In this document: in pieces, positions 16,683 to 26,114 of the stretch
Layout: every line of letters starts with the position of its first letter
Position numbering within the stretch: position 1 is the stretch's first letter
Source: Marinimicrobium sp038419845
GTDB taxonomy: Bacteria > Pseudomonadota > Gammaproteobacteria > Pseudomonadales > Cellvibrionaceae
DNA length: 64,000 nt
Reading direction: 5' to 3'
Assembly: GCF_038419845.1 (NCBI RefSeq)
Contig: NZ_JBCAQT010000001.1
Coordinates: 248,001-312,000 of the forward strand
Translations under genes and position numbers: made by a program
Notes under the pieces: generated by a model
Told to the model about the DNA's origin: nothing
The model's database searches: none
The model's input: only the letters and a program-made list of their open reading frames with translations

Positions 16683-17360
16683 TTGAGCATACTGCCCGTT
16701 TCACCTCAAGGACCGTCCAACGAGAGTCGCTTCGATGAAGAGGCTCTGGATTATATCGCCCGGAGTCTGGAAAGCCAGGGCTATGCCATTGTGCCGGCGG
16801 CTCTGGCGCCGGAGTTGATCGATGCCCTGTTTCTGGAAGTGAAGTCCATGAGCGGGGCCGAGTTCAAGCGGGCCGGGGTCGGGCGCAAAGACGACTTTCA
16901 GCTTAACCGTTTTGTCCGCTCGGACAAAATCTGTTGGTTGCGGGGGGATACCGCCGCCAGTGGCGCTTTTCTGGACTGGGCGGAAAAACTGCGTCAGGGG
17001 CTCAATCGTCGGCTGTTTCTCGGTCTGTTTGACTATGAGTGCCACTACGCCACCTACCCCGAAGGCGCCTTCTATAAAAAGCATCTGGATGCCTTCAAAG
17101 GCCAGTCCAATCGGGTGCTTTCCACGGTCTTTTACCTCAACCCCCAGTGGTCCCCGGGCGATGGCGGCGAGCTGGTGATCTACGATGAGTCCGGCGAGCA
17201 GGTGCTGGAAAAGGTCCTGCCCGAATACGGCACACTGGTGATCTTCCTGAGCGAATCCTTCCCCCACGAAGTACTGCCCGCCGGGCGCGAGCGCTGCAGT
17301 ATTGCCGGCTGGTTTCGAGTGAACAACAGTTCCGCGCTTCTCCCGGACCCGCCGCGATAG
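16683..17360 (+). CDS. 2-oxoglutarate/Fe(II) dioxygenase (prolyl-4-hydroxylase-like)
   Basis: A 225-residue protein with the double-stranded beta-helix of 2OG-Fe(II) oxygenases. The metal ligands are HLD (in FYKKHLDAF, about 137-139) and the distal His in SFPHEVLPAG (about 194), followed by the 2OG-binding Arg in RERCSIAGWFRV. DGGELVIYDE lies between them as in prolyl-4-hydroxylase-like proteins. The start is uncertain: TTG 16683 is the first possible codon and no ATG occurs for over 50 codons. The substrate is unknown; bacterial relatives modify proteins or small molecules. Confidence 0.8.
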   Translation: MSILPVSPQGPSNESRFDEEALDYIARSLESQGYAIVPAALAPELIDALFLEVKSMSGAEFKRAGVGRKDDFQLNRFVRSDKICWLRGDTAASGAFLDWAEKLRQGLNRRLFLGLFDYECHYATYPEGAFYKKHLDAFKGQSNRVLSTVFYLNPQWSPGDGGELVIYDESGEQVLEKVLPEYGTLVIFLSESFPHEVLPAGRERCSIAGWFRVNNSSALLPDPPR

Positions 17361-17492
17361 TCGGTACCGAAGCCTCCGCCCTCTCGACGTTTGTTGATTG
17401 AGCTGCTATCGTCAATCTTCACCGTGTCGCCCTGACACTGCGGGTGGCTCTGTTCCTTTCCTTTTCCTTATCAAGCAACAGGGAAATTGGCT

Positions 17493-18941
17493 ATGCAGAT
17501 CGACTGGCGAGACTACGCCTGTGGCGAAGCTTACGATGAGCTGATCAGCTCCCCCGGCAACCCGCGCAAAGCGGCCCGACATCTGGCAAGTTACCTGGCC
17601 TCCCTGAGTGGCGAAGAGCTCCAGGACCGAAAACTCTCGGCGGAACTGGCGATCAAGACCATGGGGATTTCCTTCACGGTCTACAGTGACGCCGGCAATA
17701 TTGACCGGGACTGGCCCTTCGACATCATTCCCCGGATCATCTCCCAGCGCGAGTGGCAGAAAACCGAGCGCGGCCTGGTCCAGCGTCTCGCCGCCCTGAA
17801 TTGCTTTATTGACGACGTTTACAACGATCGCAAGATCATCAAGGACAAGGTCTTTCCCGAAGAGCTGCTGGCCGACTCGAGCAATTTCCGGCCCGAATGC
17901 GTGGGCATGAAACCGGCGCTGGGCGTCTGGGCGCATGTGTGTGGTAGTGATCTGATTCGCGACCACAAAGGTCAATTTCGCGTTCTTGAAGATAATCTGC
18001 GGGTGCCCTCCGGTGTGTCCTACATGTTGGAGAACCGCAAGGTGACCAAGCGGGTGTTTCCGGAGCTGTTCGAGAACCACGCGATTCTGCCGGTCACCGA
18101 ATACCCCAACCAGTTGTTCGATACCCTCGCGGCCATTTCCCCGCGCCCGCTGGATTTCCCGGAAGTGGTGGTGCTTACCCCCGGCATCTACAACTCGGCC
18201 TATTTCGAGCACTCCTACCTCGCCCAGCAGATGGGGGTGGAACTGGTGGAAGGCACCGACCTGGTGGTCGAGGACGACACGGTCTACATGCGCACGATCA
18301 ATGGCCTGGCGCGCGTGGATGTGATTTATCGGCGGATCGACGACCTGTTTCTCGACCCGGAAATGTTCAACCCCGATTCGGTGCTGGGTGTGCCCGGGTT
18401 GATGCGGGCCTGGCTCAAGGGCAACGTCGCCCTGGCCAACGCCCCCGGTGCAGGCGTGGCCGATGACAAGCTGGTGTATACCTTTGTCCCGGACATGATC
18501 AAATACTACCTGGATGAAGACCCGATTCTTCCCAACGTGCCCAGTTACCTGTGCAACGACAAAAAGCAGCGGGATTACGTGCTCGCCAATCTGGACAAGC
18601 TGGTGGTCAAGCCCGCGAATGAATCCGGCGGCTACGGCATGCTGATGGGCCCCCAGGCGAGCAAAAAAGAGCGGGAAGCCTTTGCCCAGAAGATCAAGGC
18701 CAACCCGCGCAACTATATGGCGCAGCCGCTGATCGAGCTGTCCACGGCGCCGGTGGTCACACCGCGCAATGCCGAACCGAGGCACATTGATCTGCGCCCC
18801 TTTATTCTGCAGGGTCGCGAGAGCCACGTGACCCCGGGCGGTCTGACCCGGGTGGCCATGACCAAAGGCTCCTATGTGGTGAACTCCTCCCAGGGCGGCG
18901 GCAGTAAAGACACCTGGGTCGTGGTAGAGGGGGATAAATAA
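17493..18941 (+). CDS. Circularly permuted type 2 ATP-grasp protein
   Basis: A 482-residue protein starting at ATG 17493 (AGGGA 8 nt upstream). It matches the circularly permuted ATP-grasp family, with DNLRVPSGVSYMLENRK, RRIDDLFLDPEMF and VVKPANESGGYGMLMGPQAS, the last resembling the nucleotide-binding loop. Such enzymes are predicted to form amide or peptide bonds with ATP. The gene is followed after 1 nt by the alpha-E protein, then by a zinc peptidase, and faces an Anbu peptidase. This conserved neighbourhood is predicted to make and degrade an unknown peptide or protein tag. Confidence 0.88.
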   Translation: MQIDWRDYACGEAYDELISSPGNPRKAARHLASYLASLSGEELQDRKLSAELAIKTMGISFTVYSDAGNIDRDWPFDIIPRIISQREWQKTERGLVQRLAALNCFIDDVYNDRKIIKDKVFPEELLADSSNFRPECVGMKPALGVWAHVCGSDLIRDHKGQFRVLEDNLRVPSGVSYMLENRKVTKRVFPELFENHAILPVTEYPNQLFDTLAAISPRPLDFPEVVVLTPGIYNSAYFEHSYLAQQMGVELVEGTDLVVEDDTVYMRTINGLARVDVIYRRIDDLFLDPEMFNPDSVLGVPGLMRAWLKGNVALANAPGAGVADDKLVYTFVPDMIKYYLDEDPILPNVPSYLCNDKKQRDYVLANLDKLVVKPANESGGYGMLMGPQASKKEREAFAQKIKANPRNYMAQPLIELSTAPVVTPRNAEPRHIDLRPFILQGRESHVTPGGLTRVAMTKGSYVVNSSQGGGSKDTWVVVEGDK

Positions 18942-18942
18942 G

Positions 18943-19923
18943 ATGCTGTCACGAGTCGCAGAACGCATATACTGGATGGGTCGCTACATGGAGCGCAGTG
19001 AAAACATGGCGCGCCTGGTGAATGTGAACTCCCACCTGCTGATGGACCTGCCCAAGGGCATCCGGGTCGGCTGGGGTTCGCTGATCAATATCAGCGGGAC
19101 GGGCGATTACTTTCGCCGGGGCGATACGGAGCTGGCAGACGAGCGCACGGTGGTGCGCTTCATGCTGTCGGATCGGGACAACCCCTCCTCTTTATTGAAC
19201 AATCTGAGTTGGGCGCGGGAGAACGCGCGCATCACCCGGGAGATCATCCCCATGGAGGCCTGGGAGCTGATCAATGATCTCTACCTGGATGTGAAGGACA
19301 ACCTCTCCAAGTCGGTGGCCCGGCGCGAGCGCAACCGGGTGCTGCAACAGGTGATCACCCGGATTCAGCAGTTCACCGGCCTGTTGGCCGGCTGCATGAG
19401 CCACAACAGCGCCTACGACTTTATCCGTACCGGCCGCAATCTTGAACGGGCCGATATGACCACCCGGATTGTGGATGCCGGGTCGGCCAACCTTTTGCCC
19501 CACCTGACCGGGGGGGACGATGTCCTGGAGCCCTACGACAACATCCTTTGGATGAGCGTCCTGCGCTCCCTGAGTGCCTACCAGATGTACCGCCAGCATG
19601 TGCAGGATCGGGTCAACGCCGAGGATGTGGTGACTTTTCTGCTGCAGGATGGGCTTTTCCCCCGGGCGGTGTCCCACAGTCTGGGAGAGCTGGAGGCTTG
19701 CCTGAAAAAACTGCCCAACAGCGATGACGCGCTGCGGGCGGTGACCGGCGTCAGGCGGCGTGTGCGGACGGCGGATATCCCGGCGCTGCTGCAGACCGGC
19801 CTGAAAGAGTATATCGACAACCTTCAGCTGGAAATTGCCGATATCCATCGGCAGATTGCCAGCACCTGGTTTTTGCCGGTCGCACCCCTGGAAGCAACGC
19901 CGAGTGAGACCGTCATAACCTGA
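18943..19923 (+). CDS. Alpha-E domain protein (DUF403)
   Basis: A 326-residue all-helical protein opening with MLSRVAERIYWMGRYMERSEN, the family signature. It has conserved acidic helices further on (NLERADMTTRIVDAGS). Alpha-E proteins almost always sit next to circularly permuted ATP-grasp genes, sometimes fused, and are thought to be part of the same ligase system. There is a single nucleotide between the ATP-grasp stop and this start, so translation is probably coupled. The biochemical role is unknown. Confidence 0.88.
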   Translation: MLSRVAERIYWMGRYMERSENMARLVNVNSHLLMDLPKGIRVGWGSLINISGTGDYFRRGDTELADERTVVRFMLSDRDNPSSLLNNLSWARENARITREIIPMEAWELINDLYLDVKDNLSKSVARRERNRVLQQVITRIQQFTGLLAGCMSHNSAYDFIRTGRNLERADMTTRIVDAGSANLLPHLTGGDDVLEPYDNILWMSVLRSLSAYQMYRQHVQDRVNAEDVVTFLLQDGLFPRAVSHSLGELEACLKKLPNSDDALRAVTGVRRRVRTADIPALLQTGLKEYIDNLQLEIADIHRQIASTWFLPVAPLEATPSETVIT

Positions 19924-19935
19924 CATCGAGACCCT

Positions 19936-21003
19936 ATGAAAGACTTTTACTGTGTCTGCGGCCAGCGGGTGTTTTTTGAAAACAGCCAGTGCCTGAAATG
20001 CGGACGGGCTCTGGGGTTTGATCCCCGGAGCCAGACCATGCTGGCTTTGCAACCTCAAGCCGGTGGAGAACTGTTGAGCGACGACGGCCAGCGCTTTCGA
20101 AACTGCCGCAATCACCATGACTTTGGTGCCTGTAACTGGTTGCTCCCCGTGGACGATCAGCGGACCTACTGCCAGTCATGCCGCCTGAACAAGGTCGTTC
20201 CGGATCTGAGCGAAACCGGGACCGTGATCCAGTGGGCCAAGCTCGAAGCGGCCAAGCGCCATCTCATTTACACCCTGATGCAATTGGGGTTGCCGGTGGA
20301 GGGTAAACAGGAGGCGGCCGAACTGGGCATCTCCTTCGCGTTTCTCGAGGACAGCCGGTTCAATGCCAATGTGCGCGAAGCCTATATCGCGACCGGCCAT
20401 GCCAGCGGGCTCATTACCCTCAACCTGGCCGAGGCCGACGACGAACACCGGGAAAAGACCCGCCGGCAGTTGGGTGAGTACTACCGGACCATTGTGGGCC
20501 ATTTCCGTCACGAGAGCGGTCACTACTATTACGACCTGCTGGTGCGGGGCAAACACTGGGAGGCGCCGTTCAGAGAGCTGTTTGGCAACCCGGATCGGGA
20601 CTATCAGAAGGCGCTGTACGAGCACTACGGACGGCCGACATCGGTCGATTGGCCATCGGGCTATATCAGTGCCTATGCCATGGCGCATCCGCTGGAGGAT
20701 TGGGCCGAAACCTGGGCGCACTACCTGCACATGCAGGATACGCTGGAAACCGCCAGGGAGTTCGGCGCCATTGCGCGCAAGCCGGGTGGGCCGGATCAAG
20801 CGAGTGGAGAGGACCTGAATGGACAAGACCTGAATGGACAGGACCTCGATGAGCTGGTGGCCGACTGGATGGAACTGACGGTCACCCTCAATGCGCTCAA
20901 TCGCAGCATGGGACTACCCGATGCCTATCCCTTTGTACTGAATGACCGGGTGGTGGCTAAACTTCGTTTGATTCATCAAGTGATTGCGGCTGCCAGACAA
21001 TAG
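19936..21003 (+). CDS. Putative zinc-binding metallopeptidase (zinc-ribbon + Peptidase_Mx)
   Basis: A 355-residue protein. The N-terminus has a zinc ribbon (CVCGQRVFF ... CLKCGRALGF) and a second Cys pair (CQSCRLN). The catalytic part carries FRHESGHYYYD, an H-E-x-x-H motif, about residues 190-200, and WAETWAHYLHM downstream with a likely third zinc ligand. The family is known as putative zinc-binding metallopeptidases. Near residues 293-305 it has a small tandem repeat (DLNGQ-DLNGQ-DLDE) from a 15-nt DNA repeat. It starts 12 nt after the alpha-E stop and its 3' end overlaps the convergent Anbu gene by 47 nt. It is probably the proteolytic partner of the ATP-grasp system. Confidence 0.82.
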   Translation: MKDFYCVCGQRVFFENSQCLKCGRALGFDPRSQTMLALQPQAGGELLSDDGQRFRNCRNHHDFGACNWLLPVDDQRTYCQSCRLNKVVPDLSETGTVIQWAKLEAAKRHLIYTLMQLGLPVEGKQEAAELGISFAFLEDSRFNANVREAYIATGHASGLITLNLAEADDEHREKTRRQLGEYYRTIVGHFRHESGHYYYDLLVRGKHWEAPFRELFGNPDRDYQKALYEHYGRPTSVDWPSGYISAYAMAHPLEDWAETWAHYLHMQDTLETAREFGAIARKPGGPDQASGEDLNGQDLNGQDLDELVADWMELTVTLNALNRSMGLPDAYPFVLNDRVVAKLRLIHQVIAAARQ

Positions 21004-21706
21004 GCGGCAGCTTCACAAAGGCCTCGACCAGTCGGGCGTCCCAGGCTTTCTTCAGCTCGCGCAGGTACTCGTCGTCTTCGTCGAAGCGATTGTGCTGGAT
21101 TGAAAAGGAATCTTTCTCGTAGATGATCAGCTCGATGGGCGGGCCGACGGTCAGGTTACTGCGCATTGTCGAATCCATTGACACCAGGGCGCAGAGCGCG
21201 GCCGTGTGCAGGTCGGTCTTGGCGGTCAGAATGCGGTCCAGGATGGGCTTGCCGTACTTGCTTTCGCCAATCTGCAGGTAGCGGGTATCCTTGGAGGTGG
21301 TGATGTGGTTGCCGGCGGGGTATACCATCATGACCCGGGGTTTGTCGCCGCGCACCTGGCCGCCGATGATAAAGCTGGCCTCGAAGCCCTTCGAGCCGTT
21401 GTTGTCGGAATGCTTCTCCTGCTGGGCCCGATTGACCTCCCCCAGGTACTCGGCCGCGTCGCTCATGGATTCGACGGTCAGCAGGCTGACCTCGGCCTCT
21501 TCCTTCACGTCCTTCTTCAGGCGCGACACCACCGCCTGCGTCGTTGCCAGATTGCCTGCCGAGAGCACCATGAACTGCCGCTCTCCCTCTACGCCAAAGC
21601 GATACATCTTGCTGTAGGTACTTACCTGGTCGACCCCGGCATTGGTGCGGGAATCCGAGCAAAACACCAACCCGTTTTCGGTGTTGATGGCTAGACAATA
21701 GGTCAT
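20957..21706 (-). CDS. Proteasome-type protease, Anbu family
   Basis: A 249-residue Ntn-hydrolase of the bacterial ancestral beta subunit (Anbu/BPH-related) family. After removal of Met the N-terminal residue is Thr, the expected nucleophile. The supporting Asp and Lys are in SDSRTN (Asp 18) and STYSKMYRF (Lys 33). Anbu forms ring- or lock-washer-shaped oligomers; its natural substrate is unknown. Its genes co-occur with circularly permuted ATP-grasp, alpha-E and transglutaminase-like genes; here the first two are immediate neighbours on the opposite strand. No transglutaminase-like gene lies between them. Confidence 0.92.
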   Translation of the reverse strand: MTYCLAINTENGLVFCSDSRTNAGVDQVSTYSKMYRFGVEGERQFMVLSAGNLATTQAVVSRLKKDVKEEAEVSLLTVESMSDAAEYLGEVNRAQQEKHSDNNGSKGFEASFIIGGQVRGDKPRVMMVYPAGNHITTSKDTRYLQIGESKYGKPILDRILTAKTDLHTAALCALVSMDSTMRSNLTVGPPIELIIYEKDSFSIQHNRFDEDDEYLRELKKAWDARLVEAFVKLPPIVWQPQSLDESNEV

Positions 21707-22135
21707 AGTGGTCGTCGCTCAGCGAATCAAAGGGCGCCTAGGTTAAGAGCACACACCGGGGGCGTCAAGGCTTAGTGACGTTACAGCGCAGCCACAGGGA
21801 CCTGCAGGCGGTTGTCAAATAGCCCGACAAGCACGCGGGGTCAGGGCGGGCTTCATGGCGCATGAATAAACATCGCTGAAATCAGGCCTCTGGCGCCGAC
21901 CCGGCCGGCGTTACCGGCCCACAAGACTCCCGGGCGATGTTCCAAACCCGATGGTTGTCGGGCGACTTTACAGAAATGGCGCCAAAAACCACTTAAGGGG
22001 CGATATTTTGTGATCTGTGTCACGTAACGTGCTGATTACAAAGGGGTTTGAAAAGATGGCGCTTAAATTGCTATTTACCGGGTAAGTGGGTTTATGGCCC
22101 TTTTGATAGCAACCAATTATTAGTGGATCAGCGCA
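21707..22135. other. Intergenic region upstream of the PEP-CTERM-like gene
   Basis: No convincing coding frame. It holds a 9-nt inverted repeat, GCCCGACAA (21822-21830) and TTGTCGGGC (21955-21963), a GC-rich patch (about 21890-21940), and a CRP-like site at 22009-22024. The 110 nt before the gene are AT-richer and should hold its promoter and leader. I found no GEMM-type riboswitch signature. Confidence 0.5.
22009..22024. promoter_or_regulatory. CRP/Vfr-like binding site
   Basis: TGTGATCTGTGTCACG matches the CRP consensus TGTGA-N6-TCACA in nine of ten defined positions. It lies 112 nt before the start of the exported PEP-CTERM-like gene, a usual distance for an activator site. cAMP control is inferred from the sequence only. 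Confidence 0.5.
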
Positions 22136-22738
22136 ATGGAAGGTCGTCGTTTCAAAATCGTTTTCAAACTGCTTGTTTCCAGTTTACTGGGGTTGGCCGC
22201 CAGCCAGGCCCTGGCTTCTCCCATCACACTTGATTTTGATGGCATTGACCCGGTTGAAGGGACTGTTTCTGATCAGGGGTATGCGGGGTTTCAGTGGGAT
22301 GACCGCTGGGCGTTGGGGAGCACGGATATGTCGACGGCTTACCAGGATGTCGCAGGTTCAGGTACCCAGTTTCTTTACAATGAAGGTCTGGTATCCGAGT
22401 TGACAGTGGGGCGGGATACGCCTTTCGATTTTCTGGGGGCGACTTTTGGAGCACCCGCTAACAGTTCTCGTGCCTACTGGGTCAATGTCGCCGCATTTGA
22501 TGCTGATGGGGAAGTGGGGCAAACCGGCTATCATCTGTTTTTTGAAAACTCGTTTCGTATGGACACTTTGTTTCAGAGTGTTACAAAGCTGGTGATGACC
22601 TCTCATGGCGGTATTTTTACCCTGGATGACTTCACTTACCGTGACATCGAAGTGAAGGTCAACGAAGCCGGCGGTCTGATCCTCTTGAGCATCGGCCTGT
22701 TCGGCCTCTGGGCGGCCCGCCGACGCACTCAAGGCTGA
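22136..22738 (+). CDS. Secreted protein with PEP-CTERM-like sorting tail
   Basis: A 200-residue exported protein. The N-terminus has a signal peptide (about residues 1-28, ending SQALAS), followed by ITLDFDGIDPVEGTVSDQGY, a pattern common in PEP-CTERM exoproteins. The C-terminus is a hydrophobic helix capped by ARRR (LILLSIGLFGLWAARRRTQG). The usual Pro-Glu-Pro before the helix is replaced by Asn-Glu-Ala, so the exosortase recognition box is degenerate. No exosortase gene is in the window. There is no strong ribosome-binding site before ATG 22136. Possibly anchored at the cell envelope or part of exopolymer; function unknown. Confidence 0.65.
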   Translation: MEGRRFKIVFKLLVSSLLGLAASQALASPITLDFDGIDPVEGTVSDQGYAGFQWDDRWALGSTDMSTAYQDVAGSGTQFLYNEGLVSELTVGRDTPFDFLGATFGAPANSSRAYWVNVAAFDADGEVGQTGYHLFFENSFRMDTLFQSVTKLVMTSHGGIFTLDDFTYRDIEVKVNEAGGLILLSIGLFGLWAARRRTQG

Positions 22739-22807
22739 GTGCGGCATTCACGCCAGCCCCAGGATCCGCATTCACGCTAAACAGGGCCAGGGTGGTACAC
22801 TGGCCCC

Positions 22808-24445
<1,638 letters not shown>

Positions 24446-24463
24446 CGCGACAATCGAATTAAC

Positions 24464-24511
24464 CTATTAATCTATTAATCTATTAATCTATTTACCTATC
24501 TAGCTATCTGG
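24464..24511. repeat. Six-unit octamer array ahead of djlA
   Basis: Three perfect CTATTAAT units (24464-24487) are followed by CTATTTAC, CTATCTAG and CTATCTGG, 48 nt in total. The array ends in the GGAG that precedes the djlA start. It lies in the 81-nt gap between selO and djlA. Confidence 0.85.
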
Positions 24512-24526
24512 AGACCAAGTTCCCGC

Positions 24527-25327
24527 ATGATGATCCTCGGTAAAATTATTGGCGCCGTTCTCGGTTTTGCCATGGGCGGTATTATCCCGGCGCTGATCGG
24601 CCTGGCGGTCGGTCACCTGTTTGATCGTGGCTACGCCCAATTCCAGGCGGAAGGCTCGCCCGAACGCCGGCAGGAAATCGAAAAATGCTTTTTCGACACC
24701 CTGTTTACCCTCCTGGGTCATCTGGCCAAGGCCGATGGTCGGGTTTCGGAAGAGGAGGTCCGTCAGACCGAAGCCTACATGAGCGAGCTGGGCCTGACGC
24801 CCGAGCACCGGCGCGAGGCCATTGCCCTGTTCAAGCAGGGCAGCGATGCCGACTTTGATCCCGAGGCCCAGTTGGCGCGTTTCCGGGCAGTCTGTGGCCG
24901 CCGCGCCAACCTGGTGCGCATGCTCCTGGTGTATCTGGTCAATATCGCCCTGGCCGATGGCGAGCTGGATCAGGCCGAAGTTGAAGCGCTCAGACGCATT
25001 GCGGCAGGGCTGGGTATCTCGTCGGCCATGTTCGAGCAGCTGTTGCGCATGATTCGCGCCCAGAACAGTTTTGGCGGTCAGAGGGCAGGGCAGCAGGGCC
25101 CCTCGCGAGAGGATGAATTGCAGCGGGCCTACGAGGCCTTGGGGGTGGACCCGGACGCCAGCGATGCGCAGGTCAAGCGGGCCTATCGCAAGCTGATGAG
25201 CCAGCATCACCCGGACAAACTGATCGGTCAGGGCATGCCGGATGATATGGTCAAGGAGGCGACCGAGCGTTCCCAGGAGATCCGCACCGCCTACGACCTG
25301 ATTACCCGCTCCCGCTCCGGCCGCTGA
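24527..25327 (+). CDS. djlA: DjlA-type co-chaperone (TerB + J domain)
   Basis: A 266-residue membrane-anchored J-protein. A single N-terminal helix (about 5-27, Gly-rich as in DjlA) is followed by a TerB-like helical domain (about 50-175) and a C-terminal J domain with the HPD motif in SQHHPDKL. DjlA works with DnaK/GrpE at the inner membrane and affects envelope stress signalling. ATG codons at 24527 and 24530 are both possible; the only ribosome-binding candidate, GGAG, is at the end of the octamer array. Confidence 0.92.
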   Translation: MMILGKIIGAVLGFAMGGIIPALIGLAVGHLFDRGYAQFQAEGSPERRQEIEKCFFDTLFTLLGHLAKADGRVSEEEVRQTEAYMSELGLTPEHRREAIALFKQGSDADFDPEAQLARFRAVCGRRANLVRMLLVYLVNIALADGELDQAEVEALRRIAAGLGISSAMFEQLLRMIRAQNSFGGQRAGQQGPSREDELQRAYEALGVDPDASDAQVKRAYRKLMSQHHPDKLIGQGMPDDMVKEATERSQEIRTAYDLITRSRSGR

Positions 25328-25328
25328 G

Positions 25329-26057
25329 TCAGCGGCCCAGCCAACGCCAGAGGAGGGCGCCGGACAGGCTCCAGAGCACCAGGATCAGAAACAGCAGCAG
25401 CAGGCCGATAAACCCGAACAGATCCGGGGCTTTCATCAGGGTGGTCATCAGTGAGTCCTGGTAGTAGAAGAACCAGGGGTTATCAGCGGGAAAGGCGTAG
25501 TCGTGCAGCCAGTAGAACACTTTGACCGGACCGATCAGAAACAGAAGCACGGCGCCGACGGCCAGGCCGGCTCCGAAAACAACCAGTATTCTCCGGGGCC
25601 CGGGCGGCGTCGGACGCGTTCGATGGATATAGAATAACAGCGCCGCCAGCAGGGCGGCCGCGACCAACCCCGCCGCATAAAAATGATTGATCAACCGCGC
25701 CACGTCATCCAGGTGGGTCACCTCCGGCGCCCGCATCAGGGTGGCGCTACCGCCCTGGGGTAGCGGGTATCGGATCTCCGCCAGCCCCTCGCCTCCGTTC
25801 TGAATACTCCGCGTGATCTCGCCGAACAACCTTTTGTGCTCGGCCGCATCCGTAGTCTCGAAGCTCTCCCGGTATCGATTCTGTGGACCGAAGGTCTCAA
25901 TGTGCTTATCGATATCCAGCAACCGGTAGCCCAGCGAATAACCAAAATCCATCTGGGCCAGAAGGTGCCAGGCCAGCAGGCTGACCACCAGCAGGTGACT
26001 GATGAACAGCAGGGGCCAGAGGGCGAAACGATTAAAAAATGAGATCGGGCGTCGCAT
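25329..26057 (-). CDS. DUF1461 (Lit-like) integral membrane protein
   Basis: A 242-residue protein with four clear membrane helices (about 12-34, 128-148, 160-180, 215-238) and a periplasmic loop between helices 1 and 2. The segment DYAFPADNPWFFYYQDSLMTT is the family hallmark of DUF1461/TIGR01906. Some Gram-positive members (Lit) move an acyl chain within lipoproteins; whether this holds here is unknown. It converges on djlA with a 1-nt gap. Confidence 0.7.
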   Translation of the reverse strand: MRRPISFFNRFALWPLLFISHLLVVSLLAWHLLAQMDFGYSLGYRLLDIDKHIETFGPQNRYRESFETTDAAEHKRLFGEITRSIQNGGEGLAEIRYPLPQGGSATLMRAPEVTHLDDVARLINHFYAAGLVAAALLAALLFYIHRTRPTPPGPRRILVVFGAGLAVGAVLLFLIGPVKVFYWLHDYAFPADNPWFFYYQDSLMTTLMKAPDLFGFIGLLLLFLILVLWSLSGALLWRWLGR

Positions 26058-26114
26058 CAGGGATCAATGTTCCTTGGAGTTTGGCCCCTATCATGCCAAG
26101 AGCGGCGCCCGATG

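Noticed and set aside
17412..18968. 518-codon open frame antisense to the ATP-grasp gene
   Set aside because: It covers a well-supported gene on the other strand, and its composition is that of a shadow frame.
21965..22135. c-di-GMP (GEMM) riboswitch before the PEP-CTERM-like gene
   Set aside because: Neither the conserved GEMM core nor a terminator-like expression platform could be found.
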